DNA of 64,000 nucleotides from Triglochin maritima (lineage: Eukaryota > Streptophyta > Magnoliopsida > Alismatales > Juncaginaceae): positions 58,116,925 to 58,180,924 of the forward strand of contig OY821772.1 in the NCBI GenBank assembly GCA_963682175.1, in the 5' to 3' direction. Below are positions 46,962 to 58,050 of the stretch, piece after piece. Every line of letters starts with the position of its first letter. Within the stretch, counting starts at the first letter, position 1. The notes under the pieces are model-generated. The model did not search any database, had not been told where the DNA came from, and worked only from the letters and a program-made list of their open reading frames with translations. Both the position numbers and the translations under genes were made by a program.

Positions 46962-47399
46962 TGTAACGTCCCGAAATAGCGGAAGAAATTTTTCAAATTT
47001 AAAACATAAACATACGACCGTCAACGGTCAACAAGGGCACGCTACCGGAAAAGTCAACAGAATATATATATATATATAAAATATCTCCACGTGGAAGTCA
47101 TAATACAGAGTGTCAAAAGAGCGATTACTAGTCTAATACATAACTACAGTAATCACTACCTCTACAAAAAGATAAAGAGACAGGACCCGATCCCGGAGGC
47201 ACTCCCCTCGGTCACCACCAACCTAAGACTGCCTGCTCCCTGAAAATGAAACATAAAATCTGCCTGAGTTCCCGAAAGGAACCCCGTATGCCAACATCTC
47301 CTTTCATATACAGAAATACAGATGAAAATGTCAAGAATGCTCATGCAATGCAATCTGCCTCGGGCCCAATGAATGCCCAACCGTCACCACGGTCCATCT

Positions 47400-47680
47400 C
47401 CCAGCCGGACACAGGCATGGAAGGCATCCCCCCTGCCACACAGGCCCACACGAGGGGGTCGCCGCTCTCCTCCACAGGGAAAGTGCATCCCCTTCCCCCA
47501 CCAGGGAAGAAGGCGTCTCTCGGCCGCACAGGCACAAGTGACCTCGCTCTCTGACACACGGAAAGTGCAACCCCTTCCCCCACCAGGGAAGGAGGCATCT
47601 ACCACCCACACAGGCATGGAAGGCATCCCTCTCTGCCGCACAGGCATCCACGAGGGGTCCAACAGAAATGCGCTCTCGTC
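47400..47680 (+). repeat. GC-rich minisatellite-like blocks in solo LTR G
   Basis: Blocks such as ACAGGCATGGAAGGCATCCC and CCCCTTCCCCCACCAGGGAA recur two or three times at 47410-47660. They produce long open frames on both strands that do not resemble proteins. Confidence 0.65.
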
Positions 47681-47822
47681 GTAGGTGAAATCCGTAGCTC
47701 CGAGGTCCGGTGATCGACCGTGGGCTCGGCAGCCGGTAGTCGCCTCTGCTCGACGTCACGCATGTGGATAAATCCACCAAGGAAAGATAATTCGACCCAC
47801 CAGTCGAACAAGGTCAAATCTA

Positions 47823-48378
47823 GCGGTCGACCGTTTGGAAGGTCTACGCTATACGTTTTATATACATATATATCCTGCCGGTCGAACCAGGGTCCGTTCA
47901 ACCGATAAGGAAAACTGCATGAATCCTGCCCACTGCATTCGGTCGACCGAAACTCTTTCGGTCAACCGGATCAACAGGCACTTCACTACAGGAAAACTGC
48001 ACGCGGTCGGTCGACCAGATCCAGAGCGGTCGACCGTTTAGATGGTCAACGCTCTTGACCGACTTTGCGCAGTTCGGTCGACCGAGACACACACTCGGTC
48101 GGCCGAAGGTCTGTCTACCCTATCTACTGGGATCGGTCGACCGAACAACCACCGGTCGACCGGACTAATATAACCCTTATAAAATATTCCCGCTAAAATT
48201 TGGCATAAACGGTCGACCGTCACACAGACGTCGTTCGACTATTTTCGGGCAGCAAGTTATTTTTATAAAATATCGGTCGACCGAACCTCACACGGTCGAC
48301 CGAAACACTACAATATCGCCACTGAACAGGCATCATTTAGACGATGTTCGGTCGACCGAGACACACAACGGTCGACCG
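47823..48378. repeat. CGGTCGACCG palindrome array in solo LTR G
   Basis: Eleven exact copies start at 47823, 47940, 48027, 48075, 48134, 48153, 48210, 48274, 48293, 48349 and 48369, with one-base variants such as CGGTCAACCG and CGGTCGGCCG between them. Three pairs have starts 19-20 bases apart. It is the same 10-mer as in LTR C, though the surrounding sequence is not otherwise alike. Confidence 0.9.
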
Positions 48379-48831
48379 AACCAGTCGTCTTCAACCTCGG
48401 TTCAGTGGGTTACACCGGGGAAAACGGCACCAACGCCGCCCCCTACACTCCCACACCTCTTGGGGAGTTACTATGAAGACTTGGCATACCTTTCACCGTG
48501 AAGAAGACTTGTGCGGCGAGCTCCTCCTCCTTCGGCGTCGCTTCTAGCTTCATCTCCCTCTTTCCTCCATTCTCGTCGCTCCTCCTTCGCTTGCGCCTTC
48601 ACCACGTCGCCGGAGCTCCTCTCCTTCCTCCTCTGGTCGCCGGGATGCAAGAAGAATGGGTGAGTTTGGGGTGGAAAACGAAATGGCAATCAAAAGAGCA
48701 AAAGGGGTGAGATTTTAGTTTTTAAAACAAAACCTAACACCTAACCCACACCCTCACCATACCTCCACCCATACATCATACATCCACCCCATACCTTCTC
48801 TCTCTCTCTCACTTCACGTCTTTACAACTAC

Positions 48832-48897
48832 GGTGATAACCCAACGGCTAGGTGTCTTTCCATTGTTATTTGCTAGCCGTTGGAGGTAGGTTCAATA
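48832..48897 (-). repeat. 5' LTR of element F, second piece
   Basis: GGTGATAACCCAACGGCTAG to TTCAATA matches 42831-42895, followed by the target duplication GTTGT at 48898. Confidence 0.88.
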
Positions 48898-48902
48898 GTT
48901 GT

Positions 48903-49619
48903 TTAATATAAAACCTCAGATGGAACCAACAGGGGCTGCTAGATGACAGAAGTTCGGGAAGGTGATTCCATCATTAAAATGGTGGTGGAGATTTCATCTT
49001 TTACATGCAGGAGTTGTATACATATTCTGATTGCGAGGGACCAGAGTCCAGACATACATGATACATATATGAATCGTGTAATAATACCAACATGTTATAG
49101 GAATCGGTGTCAAGTACTTATTGAATAATTATACGTTTAAGACTCCCAAATTCTCCCACCCAAGTAGCGTCGGATATTAGTACCGAAGCTAAGTTCAAAT
49201 AAAATAAATCAAGTTTTTTATTATAATACACAAGATGTGTAGCTAAGTGGGGAGAGAAGTTTGACCTGACTATTTTAACATCCAGTAGTTGGTAGATTAA
49301 TAACTAAAATTAACCCTATCATTTTCAAAAAAATATTTTTATCGTGATTGGAGGTGAATTTTTTAGAGAGAGGCTTGGAAAGTGATTTCTTTTTTATCTT
49401 TAAGTATAGATGAAAAGCACATCCTGTGTATAATTTTGGAAACTGTACACCACAAAAGTCTACTATTTCTTTAGTTTTTGTAAAAGTTTACCAACCATTG
49501 GCAATGCCACCAAAAAAACTGCTCTTCTGAGCTTGTTTTACTTGCCGGGAAGGCGGTGTTGTCATCTGACAATTGATCAACCGAAGACATTTATCTGCAA
49601 CATGATCTCTTTTTTTCTT
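48903..49619. other. Intergenic DNA, no gene recognised
   Basis: No protein-like frame, LTR or inverted ends seen. It may contain decayed 5' parts of the LINE whose C-terminus follows. Confidence 0.4.
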
Positions 49620-49625
49620 TATTTC

Positions 49626-49955
49626 TCCCTACGATCCTGGATCTTTAATAGAATTGGAAAGTTCACGACTAAATCATTTTATAACATCATCTCGGATGAA
49701 GGACTTCGATCTCCCATGAGTAAATTGAGAGGGTGCAAAGTATGGAGAAACCCGACCTCTTTTAAAATTAAAATCTTGAGCTAGTTAGTGTTCAATAATA
49801 GAATTCTAACGAAGGATAACCTTATCATCAGAGGGTGGGCCAGAAACCCACTTTGCACCTTTTGCAAACCTGACCATGAGTAAATCGAGCACTTTTGCTT
49901 TGATTGTATCATCCTCGCTACTTTTTGGGAGCTTACACCTATTGATTTGAACAAC
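49626..49955 (+). pseudogene. LINE polyprotein remnant, RT zinc-binding (zf-RVT) domain
   Basis: Reads WIFNRIGKFTTKSFYNII, then VWRNPTSFKIKIL, then FNNRILTKDNLIIRGW, then CTFCKPDHE and IEHFCFDC, then FWELTPID. This order (W...FTTKS, KIKI, R.LTKDNL, CxxC...HxxxxC, FW) is that of the zinc-binding domain after the RT of plant L1-type LINEs. In-frame stops at about 49780 and 49882. The RT itself is not seen upstream. Confidence 0.7.
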
Positions 49956-50332
49956 CTCTCAAAAAATAACACCTCTTGTAGATTTCATTGCTAAAATAAT
50001 CTACACGGAATTCTAAAAGTAGGAGTGCCGTGTTCCATGTTTTTCTCCGGTAGGTTTGGAACGAAAGAAATAATCACATTTTTAGGGAATTTTAAAATCA
50101 AAGCACTACCATTATTCTAAATGCTTTCTCTCTCACGAGGTTGAAACGAGGTTGTTTGTGCACTCAGAATCTGAGGGAATCACTTTCCGTCAGATTATGT
50201 GATATGTATAAAATTTTCTTCGAATTTTTCATCGGTTTGAGGTCGAAGAACCACGAAAACTGATATTTTTCGATCGACCGTCAACCATTCGGTCCACCGA
50301 AATGATTGTAACGGACGACCGAACAAATTTCA
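49956..50332. other. Probable LINE-derived tail and old palindrome-motif sequence
   Basis: No gene recognised. At 50268-50325 there are diverged relatives of the CGGTCGACCG motif (CGATCGACCG, CGGTCCACCG, CGGACGACCG). Confidence 0.4.
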
Positions 50333-52093
50333 TGAAGAAAATGTGTTCTAAAAGTTTACTTTTATATGTCAATTATTATGAATTGGATGTGCAAACATTT
50401 TGTTTCTTGATTAATATATTCGTCTTTTGGAAGTGTTAAGGAATATGAGTTTGGTTCTTAACCGTAGAGCTCTAAAATATAATGGTTTACATAAATCAAA
50501 AGTTATTCACAACCATGATAATCAACATGGAACATTAATTACCGAGATAAGATTGTCGTGTTGGTCATCGATTATTGTAGTTCTACAAATATTTGACGAC
50601 ACGAGTATATAAAAGAGGAAAAAATGATTACTTTTATATATTGAATAGACATAGCAAGTAAAACATTATGGAATTGTGTTTTGTGTCATTAATGTTTTAC
50701 TGTGTCTTGGATTCTAAGATATGAGACTTATATATTTTCACATAAGGAATGTTTAATTTGATTATTATCAAAAACTATCAATGAGTACACTGATAAAGGC
50801 AATAGTTGGTTAAACATGACTTATCCTGGAAAAGATAGTTCGTTAAAAGATTATCATTGTCCCTCTTTACTTGAGTGATGATATTACTGGGTCCCTTTTA
50901 AAGCAAAATTATAATGCGCACAATGTGACTTATGTTAACTTACATATTTATAATTAACTGAAAAGATCAAGAAATGAATATAAAATGCAAAGGTAACACA
51001 TTTCTACTTTGTATAATATTCTTAATATCATGAGGCAATGGATGGACACAAGTGATATCCTTACATCACTAAATGGATCGTGTTTAATTTGAGTGAACAA
51101 AGACATATATGTTAATTGGATAACTATAATGTGTAGATAGATACCGTTTGTAGTCTATGATATTAAGTGTTTAATATCATTGTTAATTGACTTAGATCTT
51201 CTTATATGTCACACCACAAAATTGGGAAACAAGAATGTTGATTTTAGATTCATATGATGTATCGAATTTCGTGTGAAAAATTATATATGTGATTAATCGA
51301 TAAAATCAATGAGTCATGAAAATGACATAGTTAGAATCATTTATAAGTTCATATGAGATGTATGTATTATGGGGTGTAATAGTTGACATTACATATGATA
51401 ATATATTACATGATATATGAATTTGCTAAAAACCTCAAAGATCAAATTTTGTTGGATATAAATCCAAAATTTTGCCCGAATTAATAAGGAATTAGTATTA
51501 ATCATTTATTGGAATTATTCCAATTATGGTTAAATGTAGATATTGATGATTATGTGTCAAATTGTGATTAATTTTAGGCAGAGAAAAACAAGAGATCGTG
51601 GGTTAAATGTTAGTCCATGATGTGGGTGTTGGGAGACCCTATAAATAGGTCTTCTCTCCCTTCTTGTTTTAATTAATGCAAAAATTTCTCTCTCCCTAAC
51701 CACCCTATTAATCCATCCGAAAATTCCTTAATTATTTCAAACTTTTGGAGATAAATTCTCAAGGAGCATAAAAGGGTTATTAGTTAGATTCTAACCTTGA
51801 TTTAGAGATTGAAATGGCTAGCTCATTTCTTTCTAATCTTGTTTAGAGTTCTGTGAACACTTGGAGGCGAATTGGCAGGCGATTCGACGAGCGACGCAAC
51901 TCTGGATCTTAATAAAGATTTTAGATAACATTTGGGTATGATCATCTTATATTATTTTTAATATATATTGATTATTTGATGTTAGAATAAATATAAACTG
52001 ATGTACATGAAATTGTTGAAAATATGGAAATCAATTATGTATGCATGTATTAAAATTTTAAAATACACATACATAGGAACATGAAATCCTACA
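50333..52093 (+). mobile_element. Solo LTR related to element C, lacking the palindrome array
   Basis: Starts TGAAGAAAATGTGTTC and ends AACATGAAATCCTACA, aligned along its length with LTR C but strongly diverged. A TATA box is at 51640-51647. Flanking pentamers TTTCA and TTTCG differ by one base that could be a decayed CpG. The 240-base palindrome module of LTR C is absent at about 51475, where TTTTGCCCGAATTAA corresponds to the single uninterrupted site. Confidence 0.85.
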
Positions 52094-54020
52094 TTTCGGT
52101 CTACCGAATTCGTAACTTGAATGACCAGTTTGGACAACCGAAATTAGTTCGGTCGTTCGTTTACGTTCACTCTGAGAAATCAATAAAGCTCCAACCGACC
52201 CGTCGGAGTGGGCATAAGAAGTTTGAGCAAACAACAAAATTCCTCATTCCTCAAATCAATTTCCGACACATGCACAAACAACAGAAGTCATTCAAATGGA
52301 AACTATTTTCCATTGTGTACTATTTTCCTCTACTTTCCAGTTGACTTCGAAAATCATTTTATGTTACTTTTCACGCCACTAACACTCCTAAAGTGGAACA
52401 AGCTGGACATGATTCAAACGGGCTCGAAATGAGTTGCGTTACAACCTCAACGCCCCACGCTTCAATATCAACGATGATGACCTCCTTGATGAGACGGAAG
52501 CCCAACCTGGATGACAGGAGAATGACCAACCGATTGAAGAAGAGGAGGCCTGTGTTTGATTTGTTGTCTTCCTCTGAAAATCAACCTTGCTGGGCTTCGC
52601 CTATTGGACGGGACACCTTCTCTTTTTGCTTGCCTTGCCATTGAGTATATAATATCTTTGTCGTCATCTTTTTTTCTTTAGCTGTAGTGGCTTCCTTATG
52701 AACTTCTTGTGTTTTACCCTCGTCTGTGAGGGAGTATTTTCTGGAATTTTGTACTCTGGAATGCGGTGTTCGCAATCTGGATTAACTCTTCGGCTTAATC
52801 TTAAAACTATCTACTATTCAAGAAAAATAAAATAATGATATTTAACTTGAGTGCCACGAGTTTGTTTCAGTCTGCTTCTGAGGTACATATACGTTGGCAC
52901 TTTCATATTTTATCGACCAAAAAAACAAGAAAACATCCTGTTACAGTGTTACTACTTACCAATGCAGGCCTATCCTACATCAATTTCGTAATCCTCTTTA
53001 AAAATACCTTGTAGTAATGCAGGCCTAAACTACATTAATTTCGTAATCCTCGTTAATTTGATAAAAAAAACACTGTATCCTATCACTCGGAATTTCGAGT
53101 TGCAACACTTCAACCAAAGATTTGTGTGGTAAAGTATGTCGTACTTCGACATTTCTGACGGTATTATCCTGATTTTATTATAAATATTTTGTTATTATGA
53201 TTTGTGAAGGAATAAATATTGAAGATTTCTCGTGAAAAGATTACCTTACCAGCTTATTCTTGTAACATATTCTATTTACCTTATATTGTGATTGCCTTCT
53301 GCTTCTACACATCACGATGAGATACATTTTCCATGATAGTTGCCATTAACGACTTATGACTTCAACGACGCTACACCTCCACCACCGCAGTTAGACCATA
53401 AATAATCATGTTCAGACTATCCTACTCGTCATGTTCTCTCTGTCACGTCAGCTCACCTAATCTACCAAAAAAAACTTTAACGACACATTGGTTAATCTCA
53501 TTCACCATACATTCTCTCTCATCCACATTATTTGGAAATCAATCCTGAGTAAAATATATAAAAAATTCACCAAATATTCTATTAAATCGAAAAAAAATAA
53601 AAAACATATTTTCAGAAGAAAAATTAAAAAAAATAAAACGATTTTATAAACATTTTTAACAAATAACAAAAATCAAATTTCAGACAACTGGGGGGGGACA
53701 CCACATGCCCCTACAACCGGCTCCAACAAGTCTACAGTCCACCGGATACCGAAAATCTGGTCCCTGGTCCAATCCAGGTCGGTCCGATTTTGACCCGACT
53801 GGTCATCATTATAAATATTGCAGTTATAAAACGGATAAGATGAGATTTTTAAGGTTCAACAATTTCAAAGCATTTGACAAATAGGTGGAAGTAAAATTTC
53901 TTGGTATGACCAAACAAAAGTCCCTTCCAACCATTGACATGACTTTATTCCAGAAATTAATTACTGCATCCATTAGTTTTAACGTTTAACCCTTAAGCAT
54001 GTTTACTAGCAAGACATATG
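52094..54020. other. Intergenic DNA with no recognised gene
   Basis: The first 80 bases hold decayed palindrome motifs (CGGTCTACCG, CGGTCGTTCG). A 250-base stretch at 52393-52644 is open in more than one frame but matches nothing I recognise. The rest is AT-rich. Confidence 0.4.
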
Positions 54021-54471
54021 CTAAGCTGCATGGTTTTCAGAATCAAATCGGGCATTGAACCGGAATTCTCAAATGTTCAAAGGTTCAGGAGTTCAACTGG
54101 GATCAAAACGGTTGAACCGGTGACATCATAAATAATTAAATATAATATATATATATTTATTTATTTATTTATTTATAAATTTTCAGAATAATACAGACAT
54201 ATAGTAAAATATAGGAAAAATAAGAAACACAAAATACAATTATAAAACATTAAAACATATATAGTTGAAACTTCAAAGTTCAAACATAAATTTTGAAATA
54301 CGAGAATAAATTAAGGAAGTCGCATCCAATCCGGATCGTCTTCGTTGTCAAACCCAAACAAACAAAGGCCCAACCATAAAACCAGCCCAAACCCAACTGT
54401 CAAGATGCCCAACCCCAATACTCACGAGTCACGCCAACCCAACCAAAGCAAAGAGAGAGAAAGGATTATCC

Positions 54472-55685
54472 TAGGGGTGTCAGTGGATATTCGAATATCC
54501 GAACATCCGTCTGTATCCGTATTCGAATTTGGACATTCGATTCGCGAAAAAATATCCGTAAGACCGTATTCGTATCCGATCCGTAAAGTCGTGGAGCGGA
54601 TATGGTTATTGGTACATCCGGTCTGTATAATATCCGATCCGGGATCGGATATCCGTAGTACAACATTCGTATTCATATCCGTATTCGAATCCGTATTATA
54701 TATAGTTATTCTTTAATTAATGAAATATTTATATGTTAAGTATTTTTTTCTATAAATTACCCAAGTATATAACCTATCCTAAATTCCTAACCCTAAACTT
54801 ACCTAAAGTCCCCCAAATACAACTGCAGCCGTCAAATCCCTCCCTCCTCCCTTTCTTCCAGCAATCCAGCCCCAACCTCCCTCCCTCCTCCCATTCTTCC
54901 AGCCGCAACTTCCCTCCCCGCCGGTCACAACAGTTGCATCTGAATCTGCTTTTAGTTGTGCACGTAGAGTCGTTGATGATACTCGATCTCGGTTGGGTAT
55001 GGATGTTGTAGAAGCTTTAGTTTCCACAAAAGATTGGTTGCCACTTTTAAATCTTGGTAAGTTTTATTGTTTTTCTTGTTTAAGTTTTAATTTCTATTTC
55101 ATTTTTATGTCTTTACTCACTTGATATGATTTTTTCATGATAGGTGAAATTGACAAAGATGATTGATTTTGGATAGTATGAAAAGTTGAAGATGATTTTG
55201 AATTTCAGCATCAGAATAAAGTATTGGAAATGGAACTTTGAATTTTATCTCGAAATTTGTCTTAAGTAATTTGTACTTTAAGCTTTTGTTTGAAAAAAAA
55301 CTTGTATTTATCTTCGTATTTTTGTATGATGTTAAAACTTAAAACAATGATTTGTGATGTTAAAACATGGATCATTCTTCGTATTTTGTGGTGATGTTAA
55401 AGCTTAAAAGATTGTTAGTTTGTTATATGGATTTGTGTTATTGTGTATCATTATATGATTATATCTTAGGTGTAAAAACAAATTTTTAGGAGGATTATTT
55501 TCACATGAATCTGGATACAGATAATATCCGTATCCGGATACATATAATATCCGTTTTCGATTCGTATCCGACGGATTCTAAAATGGATATTCAATTTAAT
55601 ATCTGTCCGGATCCGGATGTATCATTTGTTCCGCGGATACGGATATTGGTAGATCCGGTCCATATTCGCTCTGTTAACACCCCTA
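54472..55685 (+). mobile_element. hAT element, internally deleted (1214 bp)
   Basis: Nine-base inverted ends TAGGGGTGT/ACACCCCTA and an exact 8-bp target duplication GATTATCC (54464-54471, 55686-55693), both diagnostic of hAT. Both subterminal regions carry many copies of ATATCCG/CGGATAT, the usual transposase-binding type of repeat. Only the last two exons of transposase remain. Confidence 0.92.
54924..55166 (+). pseudogene. hAT transposase C-terminal (dimerisation) fragment
   Basis: VASESAFSCARRVVDDTRSR and then VVEALVSTKDWLP match the C-terminal dimerisation domain of plant hAT transposases. A plausible intron runs from 55057 (GTAAGT) to 55143 (TAG); splicing leads to LGEIDKDD and a stop at 55164. 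The zinc-finger and catalytic domains are absent. The following 330 bases look like transposon 3' UTR. Confidence 0.85.
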
Positions 55686-55693
55686 GATTATCC

Positions 55694-56030
55694 CTTTCTT
55701 CTTCTTCCAACCCTATCCCTCTCCCGATATATTACCACCACCCCCGACCATGACCAACCAACAATCTTCATGGGTTGCATCAAGACCTTGGCCACCACAC
55801 TGAGTTCGTCATCCAAACTTGTCGCTGCGATCTCGAGGAGTTCGGATCCGACTTGAAGGAGACCGAAGCCACCCGTTCGTGCTGTCTGAGATCTCCCCAT
55901 CTCCCTCAAAGCCAAAGTCTACTCCGCCATCGACACCCATCTGGATTCATCTGATGCTATCGACGACGACTCCACTTCCACGAGATCCTTCTCCTCCAAT
56001 CGCTTCAAGAGGCTCCAGCTTTTTATTATT
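55694..56030 (+). pseudogene. Gene-like fragment carried by the hAT-like element
   Basis: The stretch has exon-like composition. It opens ATGGGTTGCATCAAG (MGCIKTLATTLSSSSKLV) near 55770, with a stop after about 28 residues, and later gives LKAKVYSAIDTHLDSSDAID, which also looks coding. Upstream CT-rich sequence resembles a 5' leader. I do not recognise the protein. A captured host exon is the simplest reading. Confidence 0.4.
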
Positions 56031-56227
56031 ATTTTTCCAACTTTTTTATTTATCCATTTAACTAGAACCGTTAGAACCGGGCCTGAACCGGACGGTCGAA
56101 CCGGTTCGACCGGTCGAATTGGCGATTCAAGCACAAACACGGTTTTGGGGGGTTACCTGACCGGCCACCGGTTCGCGGTTGAACTGATTCGACCGACCGG
56201 TCCGGGTTCATAACCATACTAAGCTGC

Positions 56228-57317
56228 TTCATCAACAAGGTCCCACTCCAATTATCCCACCTGTACTGAATCAATCATTATTTTATTTATTTTTATGACA
56301 ATTTAGAATCAAAACCAATCATTATTTTATTTATTATTATGATAATTTAGAATCAGAATCAATCATTATTGGGGACAATGTCTTGGAAGAACAGGGTATC
56401 TTTCTCACAAGTTACAATGACCACGCACATAATACCAATTAAAGATACCTAATGTACAGATAACATAATAGAATAAAAGCAAACAGACCACTTGCGCTTG
56501 CCGCTGAAAAAGAAAGTTGCTTCAAACGTCCTCTGATTCCATTCCATGTCTCCTGAGAGTCCTGACCATATATTTGTTCCTGATGTCTTTTAACCATGTC
56601 TTTTTTTAAGATCGAAAGATCCCTTCATCCTTTCTACAACAAGATTGAAATGCAGTTCTCGTTTGTGGTTTGATTTCTATTAATGTTGAATTATTGATGA
56701 GTTCCAAATCTCACGTATCACCACCAACCACATATTATTATTGCTAGGTTGAGAATCCAGATCTCACCACCGACCACGGGTTGTTTAAGGAAATGGGACT
56801 CGAATCGGCTTCTTATCCTCTCGCCCAATACGTACTTTGGCCAATTGAGATTGCCTGTTGTATTGCGAGGAAGAATGAATCGGAATATCACATTTCTCAT
56901 TAGTATTAAAGATGACAAACCTCGTAATCACGTATCAAAGACTGAGTTCAGACGAACCATAAAGAAAATCCTACATTCTCAATCAATCCAGTGGAAACAT
57001 TTTTAACAACACCTCGAAAATTAATAAAAACCAAAAATATGAACTTCAAAACTCTTATCGTTTAACACTCCAAAACTCCTCAATACATCACTTCAATGCC
57101 CTTATTTTCTTGATAAACCAAAATAATAACCAACAAACTAATAATCTGAATACCAAAATTCAACAATAATAGACAGCAATTGCCAACGTCCCAACCATCT
57201 ACCAACAATCTTCCATTCACAACCTTTCGATCTGAAAGTGAAAAAACTCAAAAGAATGACAAATTATTCCAATTTTCGAGAGGGAGAAAAAAAAGACAGA
57301 CCTTTATTTGGGGATCA
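56228..57317. other. Intergenic, includes S40 3' flank
   Basis: AT-rich. The right 200-300 bases probably hold the 3' UTR of the S40 gene. No other gene seen. Confidence 0.45.
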
Positions 57318-57863
57318 TCAATCGAGGAATCCAGTCCTCTGTAGCACGGTGTTCCTGACCCGTCTCAGATCCCTCCCTTTGAGAGTCCTCCCTTTCCCCT
57401 CGAAAACCGAGAAGGTGGTCACGTGCGACCTGGCGACCATCACGTGCGGAGGCACCATCTCCCTCTCCTCCTCCGATCCGTCGTCGACCTCTTCGTCCTG
57501 CCCCCACTTCGGGTGGGTTTTGTGGTTCTTCCCCGGCCAAACGGGGACGTTGACGGGGGCGGACATGAGTAAGGGAGTGGACTGGACGGATCCGGAGGAG
57601 CGGAGGATGGGGACGGCAGAGGCGCGGTGGGGAACGACGGCCGGGGTGGGGTCGTCGAGGAGGGCGGCGGAGAGGCCGAAGGAGGCGCGAGGGGAGGGGG
57701 AGATGGAGGAAGAGGAGACGGGGGAGTCCGGGGTTAGGGTTAGGGTTTGATCGAAGAGGTCGGTCTCGTGGAGCTCGATGGGGTCGGAAGTGGGGGATTG
57801 GGTTGGGGATGGGAAGGGTTGGAGGAGTCGGAGAGGCAAACGAGTTCGTCGTTTTGGGTCCAT
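57318..57863 (-). CDS. Senescence-regulator S40 family protein (DUF584)
   Basis: Intact, intronless frame of 181 codons, the normal size and structure for the family. The N-terminus MDPKRRTRLPLRLL is basic. The middle is S/P-rich and low in complexity, with PVNVPVWP after it, then an acidic run (DEEVDDGSEEEREM). The C-terminal signature VPPHVMVARS, TTFSVFEGKGRTLKGRDLRR and VRNTVLQRTGF is the DUF584 hallmark. An in-frame ATG lies 19 codons upstream (57920); 57863 is preferred because it gives the usual M-x-x-R-R-x-R start. S40 proteins are small plant-specific, mostly nuclear proteins linked to leaf senescence and stress; molecular function is not established. It is the only intact protein gene in the window. 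Confidence 0.88.
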   Translation of the reverse strand: MDPKRRTRLPLRLLQPFPSPTQSPTSDPIELHETDLFDQTLTLTPDSPVSSSSISPSPRASFGLSAALLDDPTPAVVPHRASAVPILRSSGSVQSTPLLMSAPVNVPVWPGKNHKTHPKWGQDEEVDDGSEEEREMVPPHVMVARSHVTTFSVFEGKGRTLKGRDLRRVRNTVLQRTGFLD

Positions 57864-58042
57864 CAGATGGTGGACACGAGACGAGATGAGTCTCGGCCTC
57901 TCTCTTTCTCGACGCCTCACTGGAGTTCTATTCTATGATCTGGTTTTTTATTTATTTGGGAGAGACGGACAAGGTTACTGGTGGAGTGGAGTAACGCTCT
58001 CGGGGTTATGTCATGTGTGTGATGTGTGGTTATACTCTTTGC

Positions 58043-58050
58043 TGACGTGG
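58043..58050 (-). promoter_or_regulatory. ACGT-core element upstream of S40
   Basis: CCACGTCA on the - strand, about 180 bases before the S40 start codon. Such ACGT motifs are bZIP-binding and often mediate ABA responses, in keeping with the family, but a single site proves little. Confidence 0.35.

Larger units (their letters stand above)
46962..48826 (+). mobile_element. Solo LTR G, 1865 bp, with palindrome array
   Basis: Starts TGTAACGTCCCG and ends CGTCTTTACA (TGTAA/TTACA inverted ends), flanked by ACTAC at 46957-46961 and 48827-48831. No internal region. The TGTAAC...TTACA ends and the length are those of many plant gypsy (chromovirus-like) LTRs, but the family cannot be named here. The left third has short GC-rich repeats; the middle has the CGGTCGACCG array. 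Confidence 0.9.
34406..48897 (-). mobile_element. Copia element F with three nested insertions
   Basis: True ends are recovered only by removing the insertions. The first 16 bases of its LTR (TGAAGAAAAGATGATT) lie at 34406-34421 and continue at 42701 after a SINE that itself holds element E. The far LTR runs 46836-46961 and 48832-48897, split by solo LTR G. The flanking pentamer GTTGT at 34401-34405 and 48898-48902 is an exact target duplication and confirms the reconstruction. Without insertions it is about 4.4 kb with 211-bp LTRs. Confidence 0.9.
54029..56218. mobile_element. hAT-like non-autonomous element with gene-like insert
   Basis: CTAAGCTG at 54021-54028 and 56219-56226 form an 8-bp target duplication. 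Inner ends share only a short inverted match: CATGGTTTTCAG on the left and TATGGTTATGAA (reverse complement) on the right. The subterminal regions are rich in GAACCGG and GGTCGAA repeats. It contains a second hAT element (54472-55685) and a C-rich stretch that looks like host gene sequence (55694-56030). The short inverted ends make the assignment less than certain. Confidence 0.6.

Noticed and set aside
47331..47780. Overlapping GC-rich frames of 85-149 codons on both strands in solo LTR G
   Set aside because: They come from GC-rich repeats within the LTR; no domain is recognisable and frames overlap on opposite strands.
47823..48378. Regularly spaced repeats suggesting a CRISPR array
   Set aside because: Repeats are 10 bp, spacing is irregular, sequence is plant nuclear LTR, and there are no cas genes.
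52393..52644. Possible gene with MTSLMRRKPNLDDRR
   Set aside because: No recognised domain, other frames equally open, no splice or promoter context.
57238..57750. 170-codon + strand frame opposite S40
   Set aside because: Antisense shadow of the S40 coding region, whose conserved C-terminal signature is on the - strand.
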